Origin: Setophaga petechia
Lineage: Eukaryota; Chordata; Aves; Passeriformes; Parulidae
Assembly: GCA_024362935.1 (NCBI GenBank)
Contig: JANCRA010000176.1
Span: 1 to 64,000 of the forward strand
DNA length: 64,000 nucleotides
Direction of reading: 5' to 3'
How positions within the stretch are numbered: position 1 is the first letter of the stretch; the number at the start of each line of letters is the position of its first letter. The notes below the pieces were generated by a model. The model ran no database searches and had not been told where the DNA came from. It saw nothing but the letters and a program-made list of their open reading frames with translations. Made by a program: the position numbers and the translations under genes. Below are positions 55,550 through 64,000 of this stretch, piece by piece.

Positions 55550-57671
55550 TGTGCCTGGAAGACTCGGTGTGTCCCAAAACGCAAGTTTGTGTTTTTGTTT
55601 TTTGTTTGTGTGTGTGTTTGTGATTTCTCTGAATCTTTACAAATCCAGAGCGTCTGAAAGGAGCTGCTTCGGGGAGGGGGGGGATTTTAGGGGTTTTTGT
55701 GGTGTGTTTAAAAAGATTTTTCACATTCATTCAGTCGCTTAAAAACTCCCGCGAGCCACGGGCGTCCCGGGAGCGTCTCCTCCAGTCCAGAGATAGGAAT
55801 TCTTTTAGGAAAATCCTAACAAAAATCAGGTGGCTATAGCTCTGGAGATATAGATATATAGATATTCTCTCTTTCCAAATATAGAGCTGCTTAAAAAGAT
55901 GCAAAACGAGGGATGAGCAGGATTTTGGGGGGTGGGGGGGGGGCGGCAGGGGTGTGTGGGGAGGGGGGAGGATCCTGTAATTCGTTATCTCGTGGGGCTT
56001 ATCAGCTGCTCTCTAGATAAATGCACGGAGATTAAATAATTTCCCATCAACGCTTTTCCCCCCTTTGGAAAAAACAAGACCCCAAGCCCAGAGGAAATCA
56101 AACCTTTCCCACCCCCCGCCCCCTCCCCTCTAAACGTTGCCAAAGCGATTTTTTTTGTTTTTTTCTTTTTTTTTTTTGCTGCGGGATTCGTCCCCCCCCA
56201 GCCTCCCGACATTCCCAAACATGCTTCGATCCATGCGCTCCTCGCTCCCTCTCACCCGGCCGGGGCAGCAGCTCAGAGTCCGGGGGGGTCCGCCTGGCTG
56301 GGGGGGCTCTTCTGGCACGGCCTGGCACGGCTCGGGGTGGCACGGCCGCCGCTGGAGCCTTCCCGGCCCTTCCTTCCTTCCTTCTTTCCTCCTTTCCTTC
56401 CTCCTTTCCTTCATCCTTCCTTTCCTTCCTTTCTCCGGGAGCGCCGCCGGGATGGCCCCGCTGGAGCCGCCGCCTCCGAGCCCGATGGGGACACCTGGGG
56501 GGGACCTGGGGCCACCTCCTGGCACGGACACCTGAAGGGGACCCGGGGCCACCCCCTGGCACGGACACCTGAAGGGGACCCGGGGCCACCCCCTGGCACG
56601 GACACCTGAAGGGGACCCAGGGCCACCTCCTGGCAGGGACACCCGAAGGGGACCCGGGGCCACCTCTTGACAGGGACACCTCAAAGGGTTCAGGACCCAG
56701 GGCCACCTCCTGGTAGGGACACCTGGGAGGGACCCGGGGCCACCTCCTGGTAGGGACACCTGGGAGGGACCCAGGGCCACCTCCTGGAGGGACACCTGAA
56801 GGGGACCTGGGGCCGCCTCCTGGAGGGACACCTGAAGGGGACCCGGGGCCACCTCTTGACAGGGACACCTAAAAGGGTTCAGGACCCAGGGCCACCTCCT
56901 GGCACGGACACCCGAAGGGGACCCGGGTCCACCTCTTGACAGGGACACCTGATGGGGTTCAGGACCCAGGGCCACCCCCCAATAGGGACCCTGTGGGGAG
57001 GGAGGGGCAGGACCTGGGGCCACTTCCTGACAGGGACAATTCTGACCCGGCCGGGGACACTTGGAGGGGTTCAGGACCTGGTGCCACCCCCTGGTAGGGA
57101 CACCTGGGGGGGTTCAGGACCTTGGGGCACCTCCAAGCCTGGCAGGGACAGCTGTGACCCTGTCGGGGACAACTCGAGGGGTGTCAGGACTCGGGGCCAC
57201 CTCTGACCCTGCCGGGGACACCTGGGGGGTGTCAGGACCTGGGGCCACCTCCCGGCAGGGACACCTGGGACTTGTCAGGATCTCGGGCCGCCTGTGAGCG
57301 CGGCAGGGTCACCCGGGAGGTGCCACCCCCTCAGGTGCCACCCGCCCGCTCCGGGCCGCGTCGCCGCCGAGGTGCCACCACCGCGGGGCGCGTCCCTGCG
57401 TGTCGCCGGTGCCACCCCGGGCGGGGCACACGGAGCGATTTACAGGCCAGCCTCTGCGGGAGAACGGGAACGAGGAGGAATTTCATGCAACATTCCTGGG
57501 CCGGAGGCGGCGGCGCGGGGCCGGGGCGGGAGCGGGGCGGGAGCCGGGGGAGGGGATGGGGGCGGCCCCACGCCCTCAGTGCAGCGCTCGGAGAAGGAGA
57601 AGGAGAATCCGAGTGGGTTTTCTTGGCTTGGGAAATCCGCCCCGCCCTTCCCACGGCGGCTCCGGGCGCGG
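55550..57671 (-). other. SHANK3: Probable SHANK3 3'UTR
   Basis: Left of the SHANK3 stop lies about 2.1 kb that should be transcribed as 3'UTR. Positions 55570-56200 stand out as unique, AT-richer and UTR-like (TTTGTGTGTGTGTTTG, GATATAGATATATAG, TTTCCAAATATAGAGCTGC, a T-rich tract at 56150-56178), as expected for a conserved 3'UTR. No canonical AATAAA on the minus strand was found, so the end is not fixed. A 37-bp minisatellite interrupts it. Confidence 0.5.
56475..57285 (-). repeat. 37-bp minisatellite within the SHANK3 3'UTR
   Basis: About 20 units of ~37 bp, GGACACCTGAAGGGGACCCG and GGGCCACCTCCTGGCAC, with GGTTCAGGACC variants increasing to the right. A CCTTCCTTCCTTTC pyrimidine stretch lies just left at 56370-56430. 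Confidence 0.92.
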
Positions 57672-58218
57672 TCAGCTGTCCACCAGCTGCTTGAGCGCCC
57701 GCTCGATGTTCATGCGGTGCCCCACGCGGGTCACCCCCAACTCCACGAAGTCCTCCTTGGTCAGGGCGGGCAGGTGCGTGCCCTCGATCTCGTGGTCCTC
57801 GAACTTGTCCCGGTGCTCCACCAGGTTGATGCTCTCCAGCCAGTCCCCCACGTCGTACTTGTTCCACAGGTGCAGCGGCTTCTGCATGAAGGGCCGCGGC
57901 GGGTGCAGCGTGTGCAGCGGCGGCCCCGGCGACGGCGACGGCGACGGGGAGCGGCTGCGGGCGCTGACGCTGCGCACCACGAAGCGGACCTCCTTGGGCT
58001 CGTGGGGGATGGAGAGGCTGGAGGATTTGAGGATGGTGGGGGGCGTCAGGCCGTAGGGCCGGACGGTGCTGAGGGGCTCGGGGCGCTCCAGCGCCGCGGG
58101 TTTGACGGGGCTGGGCGTGCGGCGGGTGACGGGGTAGCGGCTGCCGGGCCGCACGGTGAAGGTGGTGCCGGAGCTGCGCTGGGAAATGGTGCTGAGTTCT
58201 CCTAAACTACTGAAAAGT
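57672..58218 (-). CDS. SHANK3: SHANK3 last coding exon (SAM domain, stop)
   Basis: SHANK3 is the postsynaptic-density scaffold linking glutamate-receptor complexes to actin. This terminal exon (547 bases, 181 residues plus TGA at 57674-57672) begins after acceptor CTCTCCGCAG. It encodes GELSTISQ, RSGTTFTVRPGSRYPVTRR, a TPPTILKSSSLSIPHEPKEV segment, RSVSARSRSPSPSPSP, then the SAM domain: LHLWNKYDVGDWLESINLVE, HRDKFEDHEIEGTHLPALTK, EDFVELGVTRVGHRMNIERA, LKQLVDS. The SAM domain polymerises into helical sheets with zinc. EHRDKFEDHEIEG and the segment before the SAM fit SHANK3 better than SHANK1/2 as I recall them, and the neighbours agree. Upstream exons are beyond 64000. Confidence 0.92.
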
Positions 58219-58830
58219 CTGCGGAGAGAGCGGGGAGGCGGGGGGGGGGGAGAAGAGAGAGGAGAGGGAGGGGGTGAGGCCGGGTTTGGGAATGGGGGCG
58301 CGAATCCAGCGGGGTTGGGGGAGGTACGGGGCGGGGGGACACGGCTCGGGTGGGATATCCCGGTGGGGATGTCCCAAAGATTCCGGCAGCGCCTCCAGGG
58401 TGGGGGTTCCCGGCCGGTCCTGCCCTCCTGGCACGGCTCTGTGCCCCCCCCCCAGAGTGTCCCCAGCCCTGGGGACAAGGACCTTGCCCCGTCCCCCCCA
58501 CCCCGTGCTGATCCCACAGGGAATGGGAGCGACCCAGCGGAGAAAAGCTGGGATAAGAGGGAACCTTCCAGCATTTTCCCGGGATGGGGGGACCCTCTGG
58601 ACACCCCTGGTGGCGGTCACCTGGTGGCCAGTGTGGCGTGGGCAGCCCAGGGGTGGCCGGGCCGGTGTCCCCTTGGCTCTGGGACATGTGGGACCCCCTG
58701 GCTGTGCCACCGTGGGAATCTTGGATGGGGACAAAGCTCCTCAAAGCGCTGCTGTCCCCTTGGCATTGTCCCCATCCTGCCATTGCCCCCGTGGGATGGA
58801 CAGGGAATGGGAAAGGAAAGGGATCTGGAT
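58219..58830 (-). other. SHANK3 last intron, unique part
   Basis: GC-rich sequence next to the acceptor, with no array and no further exon found. The whole last intron runs beyond 64000, so it is longer than 5.8 kb. Confidence 0.6.
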
Positions 58831-59235
58831 AAATCCTAGAAAATCAGAGTCCTCTGCTCTGGAGAGGTTGGGAGAACTGGGAATGTTCCCCTGGAGAAGG
58901 GAAGGCTCCAGGGAGAGCTTCCAGCACATTCCAGGGCCTGCAGGGGCTCCAGGAGAGCTGCAGAGGGACTGGGGACAAGGCCTGCAGGGACAGCAGCCAG
59001 GGAATGGCTCCCAGTGCCAGAGGGCAGCCATGGATGGGATCTTGGCAATGAGGAATTCCTGGCTGGGCTGGAATTGCCAGAGCAGCTGGGGCTGCCCCTG
59101 ATCCCTGGCAGTGCCCAAGGCCAGGCTGGGCACTGGGGCTGGAGCAGATGGGACAGTGGGAGGTGTCCCTGGAGGGGTTTGGAGGCCCATCCCATCCCAT
59201 CCCATCCCATCCCATCCCATCCCATCCCATCCCAC
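58830..59235 (+). mobile_element. CR1 LINE 3' end with (ATCCC)n tail
   Basis: GGAGAAGGGAAGGCTCCAGG, GCTGCAGAGGGACTGGGGAC, AAGGCCTGCAGGGACAGCAG, AATGGCTCCCAGTGCC, CCAAGGCCAGGCTGGGC and TGGGAGGTGTCCCTG follow the avian CR1 3' order, plus orientation. The element ends at about nine CATCC pentamers (59188-59236) instead of the usual octamer. Confidence 0.85.
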
Positions 59236-59590
59236 CCCTGCCACTCCACTTGTCCTCAGCACTATCCCATAAACTTCCCACATCCCGGTGCCTCAGTTTC
59301 CCTGCTCAGCCTCCCATCTCAGCTCCCTCCTGGAAGACCAGGACACTCTGGAATGCTGCTGGGATCCACCATTGCCTCGATTGCCACCTCCTGGTTTTGG
59401 GAACGCTGATGAGCTCCAAGGATCCCATAAATCCATGGCTCCAAAGGGATGAGCTGAACGTGGCTGGAGATCTGCAGGATGAGCCACATTCCTGGTAATT
59501 CCCATTTTTGAGCCACATTCTCGATAATTCCAATTTTTTCCTTCCCTGGCACAGCAGAGAAGGAATCACCTTCGGGAAGCTCTGAGAGGG
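59236..59590. other. Low-copy intron sequence
   Basis: Unique sequence with a TCCTGGTAATTCCCATTTTT / TCGATAATTCCAATTTTTTC near-duplicate at 59490-59540. No gene seen. Confidence 0.5.
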
Positions 59591-60560
59591 AAAAGATGGA
59601 TGTCCTGGGATCATTTGGATTGTTCCTGGGATTGCTGAGATCATTCCTGGGATTATTTGGATCGCTCCTGAGATCACTGGGATCATTCCTGGGATCATTT
59701 GGATCATTCCTGGGATGGCTGGGATTGTTCCTGGGAGCGCTGGGATCATTCCTGGGATCATCTGGATTGTTCCTGACAGTGCTGGAATAATTCCTGGGAT
59801 CATTTGGATCGCTCCTGAGATCACTGGGATCATTCCTGGGATCGCTGGGATCACTCCTGGGATTGTCTGGATTGTTCCTGGGATTGCTGGGATCATTCCT
59901 GGGATTATTTGGATTGTTACTGACATTGCTGGAATCATTCCTGGGATCGTTTGGATCGTTCCTGAGATCACTGGGATCATTCCTGGGATTGTTTGGATTG
60001 TTCCTGGTATGGCTGGGATCGTTCCTGGGGTTGCAAGGATAATTCCAGAGATCAGCAGGATCGTTCCTGGGATGGCTGGGATCACTCCTGGGATCGTTTG
60101 GATTGCTCCTGGGATGGCTGGGATCACTCCTGGGATCATTTGGATCATTCCTGGGATGGCTGGGATCACTCCTGGGATCATTTGGATCATTCCTGGGATG
60201 GCTGGGATCATTCCTGGGATCATCTGGATCATTCCTGGGATCATTTGGATCGTTCCTGGGATGGCTGGGATCACTCCTGGGATCATTTAGATCATTCCTA
60301 GGATGGCTGGGATCACTCCTGGGATCATTTGGATCATTCCTGGGATTATTTGGATTGTTACTGACATCGCTGGAATCATTCCTGGGATCATTTGGATCGT
60401 TCCTGGCATGGCTGGGATCATTCCTGGGATTGTTTGGATTGTTCCTGGCATGACTGGCATCGTTCCTGGGATCGTTCCTGGAATGGCTGGGATCACTCCT
60501 GGGATCATTTGGATCATTCCTGGGATGGCTGGGATCACTCCTGGGATCATTTGGATCATC
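59590..60560. repeat. ATTCCTGGGATCATTTGGATC array
   Basis: About 43 units of 21-22 bp, TCCTGGGATGGCTGGGATCA and TCCTGGGATCATTTGGATC. Alternation gives 42-45 bp higher-order repeats. Minus-strand open frames (Asp/Pro/Arg-rich or Ile/Pro-rich) are artefacts. Confidence 0.95.
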
Positions 60561-60679
60561 CCCTGTTCCTTGGTGAGGCTCCTGTGTGGTTGTTCCGTGG
60601 TGGCCCTCAAACCCTTGGAATTGTCTCCCACAATTCCCATGGTGGTTTCCAAAGGGGCTGTGACCACGCCCACCTTTCT

Positions 60680-61030
60680 CCAGCCTTGGTGTGGACCCGT
60701 TCCCAACCTTCCTACGGATCTTCCTCCAAATCTTCTCCCAGTCTTCCCATGGACGTTTTTCCAATCTTTATACGGATTTTCCATCCAGCCTTCCTATGGA
60801 TCTTCCCAACTTTCCTATGGACATTTCCTGACTTCCTCATGGATCTTCCTCTGACCTCCTACAGATCTCCTCTGACCTTCCTGAGGGGTTTTCTCCAACA
60901 TTCCGTGGAGGTTTTTCCGACATTCCCAAGGAACTTGTTCCAACCTTCCTCTGGATCTTCCTCCGACCCTCCCAGGGATCTTCCTGTGAGATCTCCCTTC
61001 CAATGGATCCTATGGATCTTCCTTCCTTTT
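60680..61030. repeat. CTTCCTATGGATCTTCCTCC degenerate array
   Basis: Loose ~22-bp units of CCTTCCTATGGATCTTCC and TCCGACCTTCC. Confidence 0.8.
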
Positions 61031-61039
61031 GATGGGCCT

Positions 61040-61575
61040 TCCTCCAATGCTGATCCCAAACATAGCCCTGACCCTGAGCCTAACCCTAATCCTAACCCTG
61101 ATCTTAATCCCAATCCTGATTCTGACCCTAACCCTGATCCCAATCCTGATCCCAAGTGCAAACCTGATCCCAGCCTTGACTCTGCCCCTAATCCTGATCC
61201 TAACCCTGACCCTGATGCTGACTCTGATCTTAACCCTGAATCTGACCCTAAGCTTAACCTTAACCCTGATCCTAGCCCTGATCTTAACCGGAACCTAACC
61301 CTGACCCTAACCTTGACTCTAAATTCACCTCAACCCTGATCCTGATTTTGATCCTGGTCCTAACTCTAAACCCGACCTTAACTTCAACCCTGACCCTAAA
61401 CTTGACCCTAATCCTGATCCCAATTCACTGGTGATCCTAACCCTGATCTGGATCCTGATCCCAATCCTAATCCTAACCTTGATCCAGACCGTGGTCCCAG
61501 CCCTAACTCTGATCCTGACCTCAATCCCAACCCTGATCCTGATCCCAACCCTCACCCTAACCCTACCCTGGCTTT
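61040..61575. repeat. Degenerate telomere-like CCTAACCCTGAT array
   Basis: About 85 hexamer-like units of CCTAAC, CCTGAT, CCTGAC and CCCAAT. Local stretches such as CCTCACCCTAACCCTACCCT differ from the telomeric CCCTAA repeat by single bases. The hexamer phase is kept through most of the array. Confidence 0.85.
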
Positions 61576-61860
61576 TCCTGGGAGCTGGGCAGGGATACTG
61601 GGAGCAGGACAGGGATGCTGTGAAGTGGGCAGGAATACTGGGAAATGGATATAGATTCGGGGAACTGGGCAGGGATACTGGGAAGTGGATATGGATTCTG
61701 GGAGCTGGGCAGGGGTTCCAGGCAAGGATCAAACACTGTCCGAAGTTTTCCTGATCCCGGTCACTCCCATGGATGGGATGTGGCCATCCCAAAGGATCCA
61801 GGAGCAGGTGTGGGAGCAGGACATGGAATTCCTGCTGTCCTGAACCCCGGGAGATGTGGA
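61575..61860. repeat. GGGCAGGGATACTGGGA units and spacer
   Basis: Six or so units of GGGCAGGGATACTGGGA, each near 30 bp, to about 61720, then unique sequence. Confidence 0.75.
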
Positions 61861-62340
61861 ATGAGCTTTGGGATGAGCCTGGGAGGAATCTTGGGATGAG
61901 CCCTGGGAAGAGCACTGGGAGCAACCTTGGGATGAATCCTGGGTTGAGCCCAGGAAGGAACCTTGGGATGAGCCTGGGAAGAACCTTGGGATGAGCCTGG
62001 GAAGAACCTTGGGATGAGCCTGGGAGGAATCTTGGGATGAGCCTGGGAGGAACCTTGGGATGAGCCTGGGAGGAACCTTGGGATGAGCCTGGGAGGAATC
62101 TTGGGATGAGCTTTGGGATGAGCCTGGGAGGAACCTTGGGAGGAACCTTGGGTTGAGCCCAGGGAAAAGCCCTGGGAGCAATCTTGGGATAAACCTTGGG
62201 ATGAGCCCTGGGATGAGCCCAGGGAGGAACCTCGGGATGAGCCCAGGGAAGAGCACTGGGAGCAATCTTGGGATAAACCTTGGGACGAGCCCTGGGATGA
62301 GCCCAGGGAGGAACCTTGGGATGAGTCCTGAAATAAGCCC
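61860..62340. repeat. 23-bp array GATGAGCCTGGGAGGAACCTTGG
   Basis: About 20 units of GATGAGCCTGGGAGGAACC, with GAGCACTGGGAGCAATC variants. A block of about 85 bp is duplicated at 62150-62315. Confidence 0.94.
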
Positions 62341-63260
62341 TGGAATGATCCATAGGATGATCCAAGTTCCCCCAGTGCCAACACAGGGGATGGTTCCCCC
62401 TTGGTGTCCCCCAAATATCCCAAATTTCCGTGACACCAGCGCCAGGATTGAGGGAATCAATCCACAGCTGGATCCGATGGGATGAGCCCCCCACGGCCCA
62501 GAGGAACCTCGGGAACGACCCCGCTCCGGACATTCCCGGAAAGATCCGGGAGCTCCCGGGCATCCCACGCCTCCGCCCCACCCGGGAGCAGAGCAAATCC
62601 CCGGGAATGGCATCCAGCAGCCGTCGGGAACGCGGGAACGCGGCCCCCGGCATTCCCGGAGCGTCGGGATCCGGCGCCGCTCTCCCGGGACGGGGCCGCG
62701 GCCTCGGGAATTCAGCGCTTGGCAGAAAAGGACAAGGAAAAATCAACCGGGAACGGCTCCGGGAGCCGGGACACGGATGGAGCCGGAGCTCCGCACACGG
62801 GACGGGACACGAGGACGGGACACGGGGACAACACGCAGGAAGCACAACCAGGAGCACAGAGCCGGCCATGCACGCTGGGAAATTCCCGGGGGGAATTCTC
62901 CGGCCCTCCCAATCCCACGAGTTACCCCTTCCAGCCCAAGGGAGCTGGAGTGGGAACAGCTTTTCCCGGGATCCCGCTGCTGTCCCATCCCAGCCTGGGG
63001 AGTCCTTCCAGAAGCTCTGGAAGCCACTGGGATATCCTGGAATCATTGCTGGAGAAGGGGAATCCCTGCATCCCGGTTTTCCTGCTGTGGCCTCGGGTGG
63101 CTTCCCTGGGGGATTGGGATGGAGCAGGATCCCAGGAGCTCCCTCCTCTGGAATGTTGGCTCCAGAGGGGCACCTGGGACCTCCCACCCTGGGGAATCAC
63201 GGATGGATCCCGGTGCATCCATGGTTTGTTGGGATTGGAATGGGGATGCTCTGCTCCCCC
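62340..63260. other. Unique intron sequence, no exon recognised
   Basis: Moderately GC-rich, CpG-containing sequence with no recognised SHANK3 exon in either orientation and no tandem array apart from GGGACACGGGACAC-like short repeats near 62800. Confidence 0.5.
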
Positions 63261-64000
63261 TTCCCAGGGTCCTTCCCAGGGTCTTCTCCACCTTTCCCAG
63301 AATTTCTCCCCCAATTCCTGGGGTCCTTTCCCACTTTTCCTGGAGTCTCTCTCACCTTTCCTGGGATCCTTTTCCCACCTTTCCTGGGATCCTTTTCCCA
63401 CCTTTCCTGGGATCTTTTTCCCACCTTTCCTGGGGTTTCTCCCACCTTATCTGGGATCTCTTCCAACATCCTTGAGATCCCTCTGACTCTTCCTGGGATC
63501 CTTACCCCCTTCCTGGGGTCTTTTCCACCTTTCTTGGAATCTCTCTCACCTTTTCTGGCATCCTTTTCCCACCTTTCCTGGGGTCTTGGAGTCCCTTCGA
63601 ACATCCTTGAGATCTTTCCCACCTTTCCTGGGATCCTTTCCCACTTTTCCTGGGGTCTCTCCCACCTTTCCTGGTGTCCTTCTCTTTTCCCACTTCCTGA
63701 TATCTGTCCCTCCCTTCCTGGGATCTTTTCCATATTTCTGGGGTCTTTTCTACCTTTCTTGGAATCTCTCTCGCCTTTCCTGGGATCCTTTTCCCTCCTT
63801 TCCTGGGATCCTTTCCCACTTTTCCTGGGGTCTCTTCCACCTTTCCTGGTGTCCTTCTCTTTTCCCATTCCTGATATCTTTCCCACCCTTCCCGGGATCT
63901 TTTCCATCTTTCTGGGGTCTTTTCTACCTTTCTTGGAATCTCTCCCACTTTTCCTGGGATCCTTTCCCCTCCTTTCCTGGGGTCTCTCCCACCTTATCTG
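63260..64000. repeat. 23-bp array CCTTTCCTGGGATCCTTTTCCCA
   Basis: About 32 pyrimidine-rich units, CACCTTTCCTGGGATCCTTT and CCACTTTTCCTGGGGTCTCT, running to the window edge. A block of about 200 bp is duplicated (63500-63700 versus 63745-63945). Confidence 0.94.

Noticed and set aside
57672..58218. SHANK1 or SHANK2 instead of SHANK3
   Set aside because: The SAM sequence and the Ser/Pro stretch before it fit SHANK3 better, and MAPK8IP2/CHKB are SHANK3 neighbours.

Overview
The window is vertebrate nuclear DNA and almost certainly avian, probably songbird-like. It holds parts of three or four spliced genes with GT-AG introns, many truncated CR1-type LINE 3' ends, an extreme GC level, and tandem repeats in nearly every intron and spacer. 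This is the texture expected of a GC-rich avian microchromosome-type locus. No prokaryotic, organellar or CRISPR features were seen.

Layout. (1) 1-7158, minus strand: the 5' half of CHKB (choline kinase beta), exons 1-5; the catalytic C-terminal half lies left of the window. (2) 7159-7313: a compact divergent promoter with three CCAAT boxes. (3) 7314-8399, plus strand: a complete four-exon CYTH-domain (class IV adenylyl cyclase/CyaB-like) gene of 250 residues, carrying a 74-residue in-frame tandem repeat. (4) 8400-17173: spacer made of minisatellites, duplicated CR1 3' ends, a 1.9 kb GATG/GAT satellite, and an AAGGG/CCCTT pentanucleotide array. (5) 17174-45266, plus strand: complete MAPK8IP2 (JIP2 scaffold), 13 coding exons that phase together through every junction except for one surplus base in exon 6. 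Its 3'UTR ends near an AATAAA at 46269. Exon 9 sits between two AT-rich islands (32.3-35.3 kb and 37.9-40.6 kb) inside otherwise GC-rich DNA. (6) 46.3-55.5 kb: repeats, a candidate solo LTR, an orphan CpG-rich block, and no confident gene. (7) 57672-58218, minus strand: the last coding exon of SHANK3 (SAM domain and stop), with a probable 3'UTR running left to about 55.5 kb and its last intron filling the rest of the window.

The order CHKB - MAPK8IP2 - SHANK3 matches the block I recall from human 22q13.33. Three things differ here. A CYTH gene sits between CHKB and MAPK8IP2. ARSA was not seen between MAPK8IP2 and SHANK3. SHANK3 is convergent with MAPK8IP2 rather than co-directional.

The genes do not form an operon. 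CHKB acts in phosphatidylcholine synthesis, MAPK8IP2 scaffolds JNK signalling and kinesin cargo in neurons, and SHANK3 scaffolds the postsynaptic density. The most striking structure is in CHKB. Exon 2 lies between two tandem arrays, one built from copies of its own acceptor half and the other from copies of its own donor half, so the locus carries several decoy splice junctions. Frame checks by hand also show a surplus C in eight-C runs of CHKB exon 2 and MAPK8IP2 exon 6, and a phase conflict at the CHKB exon 4/5 junction.
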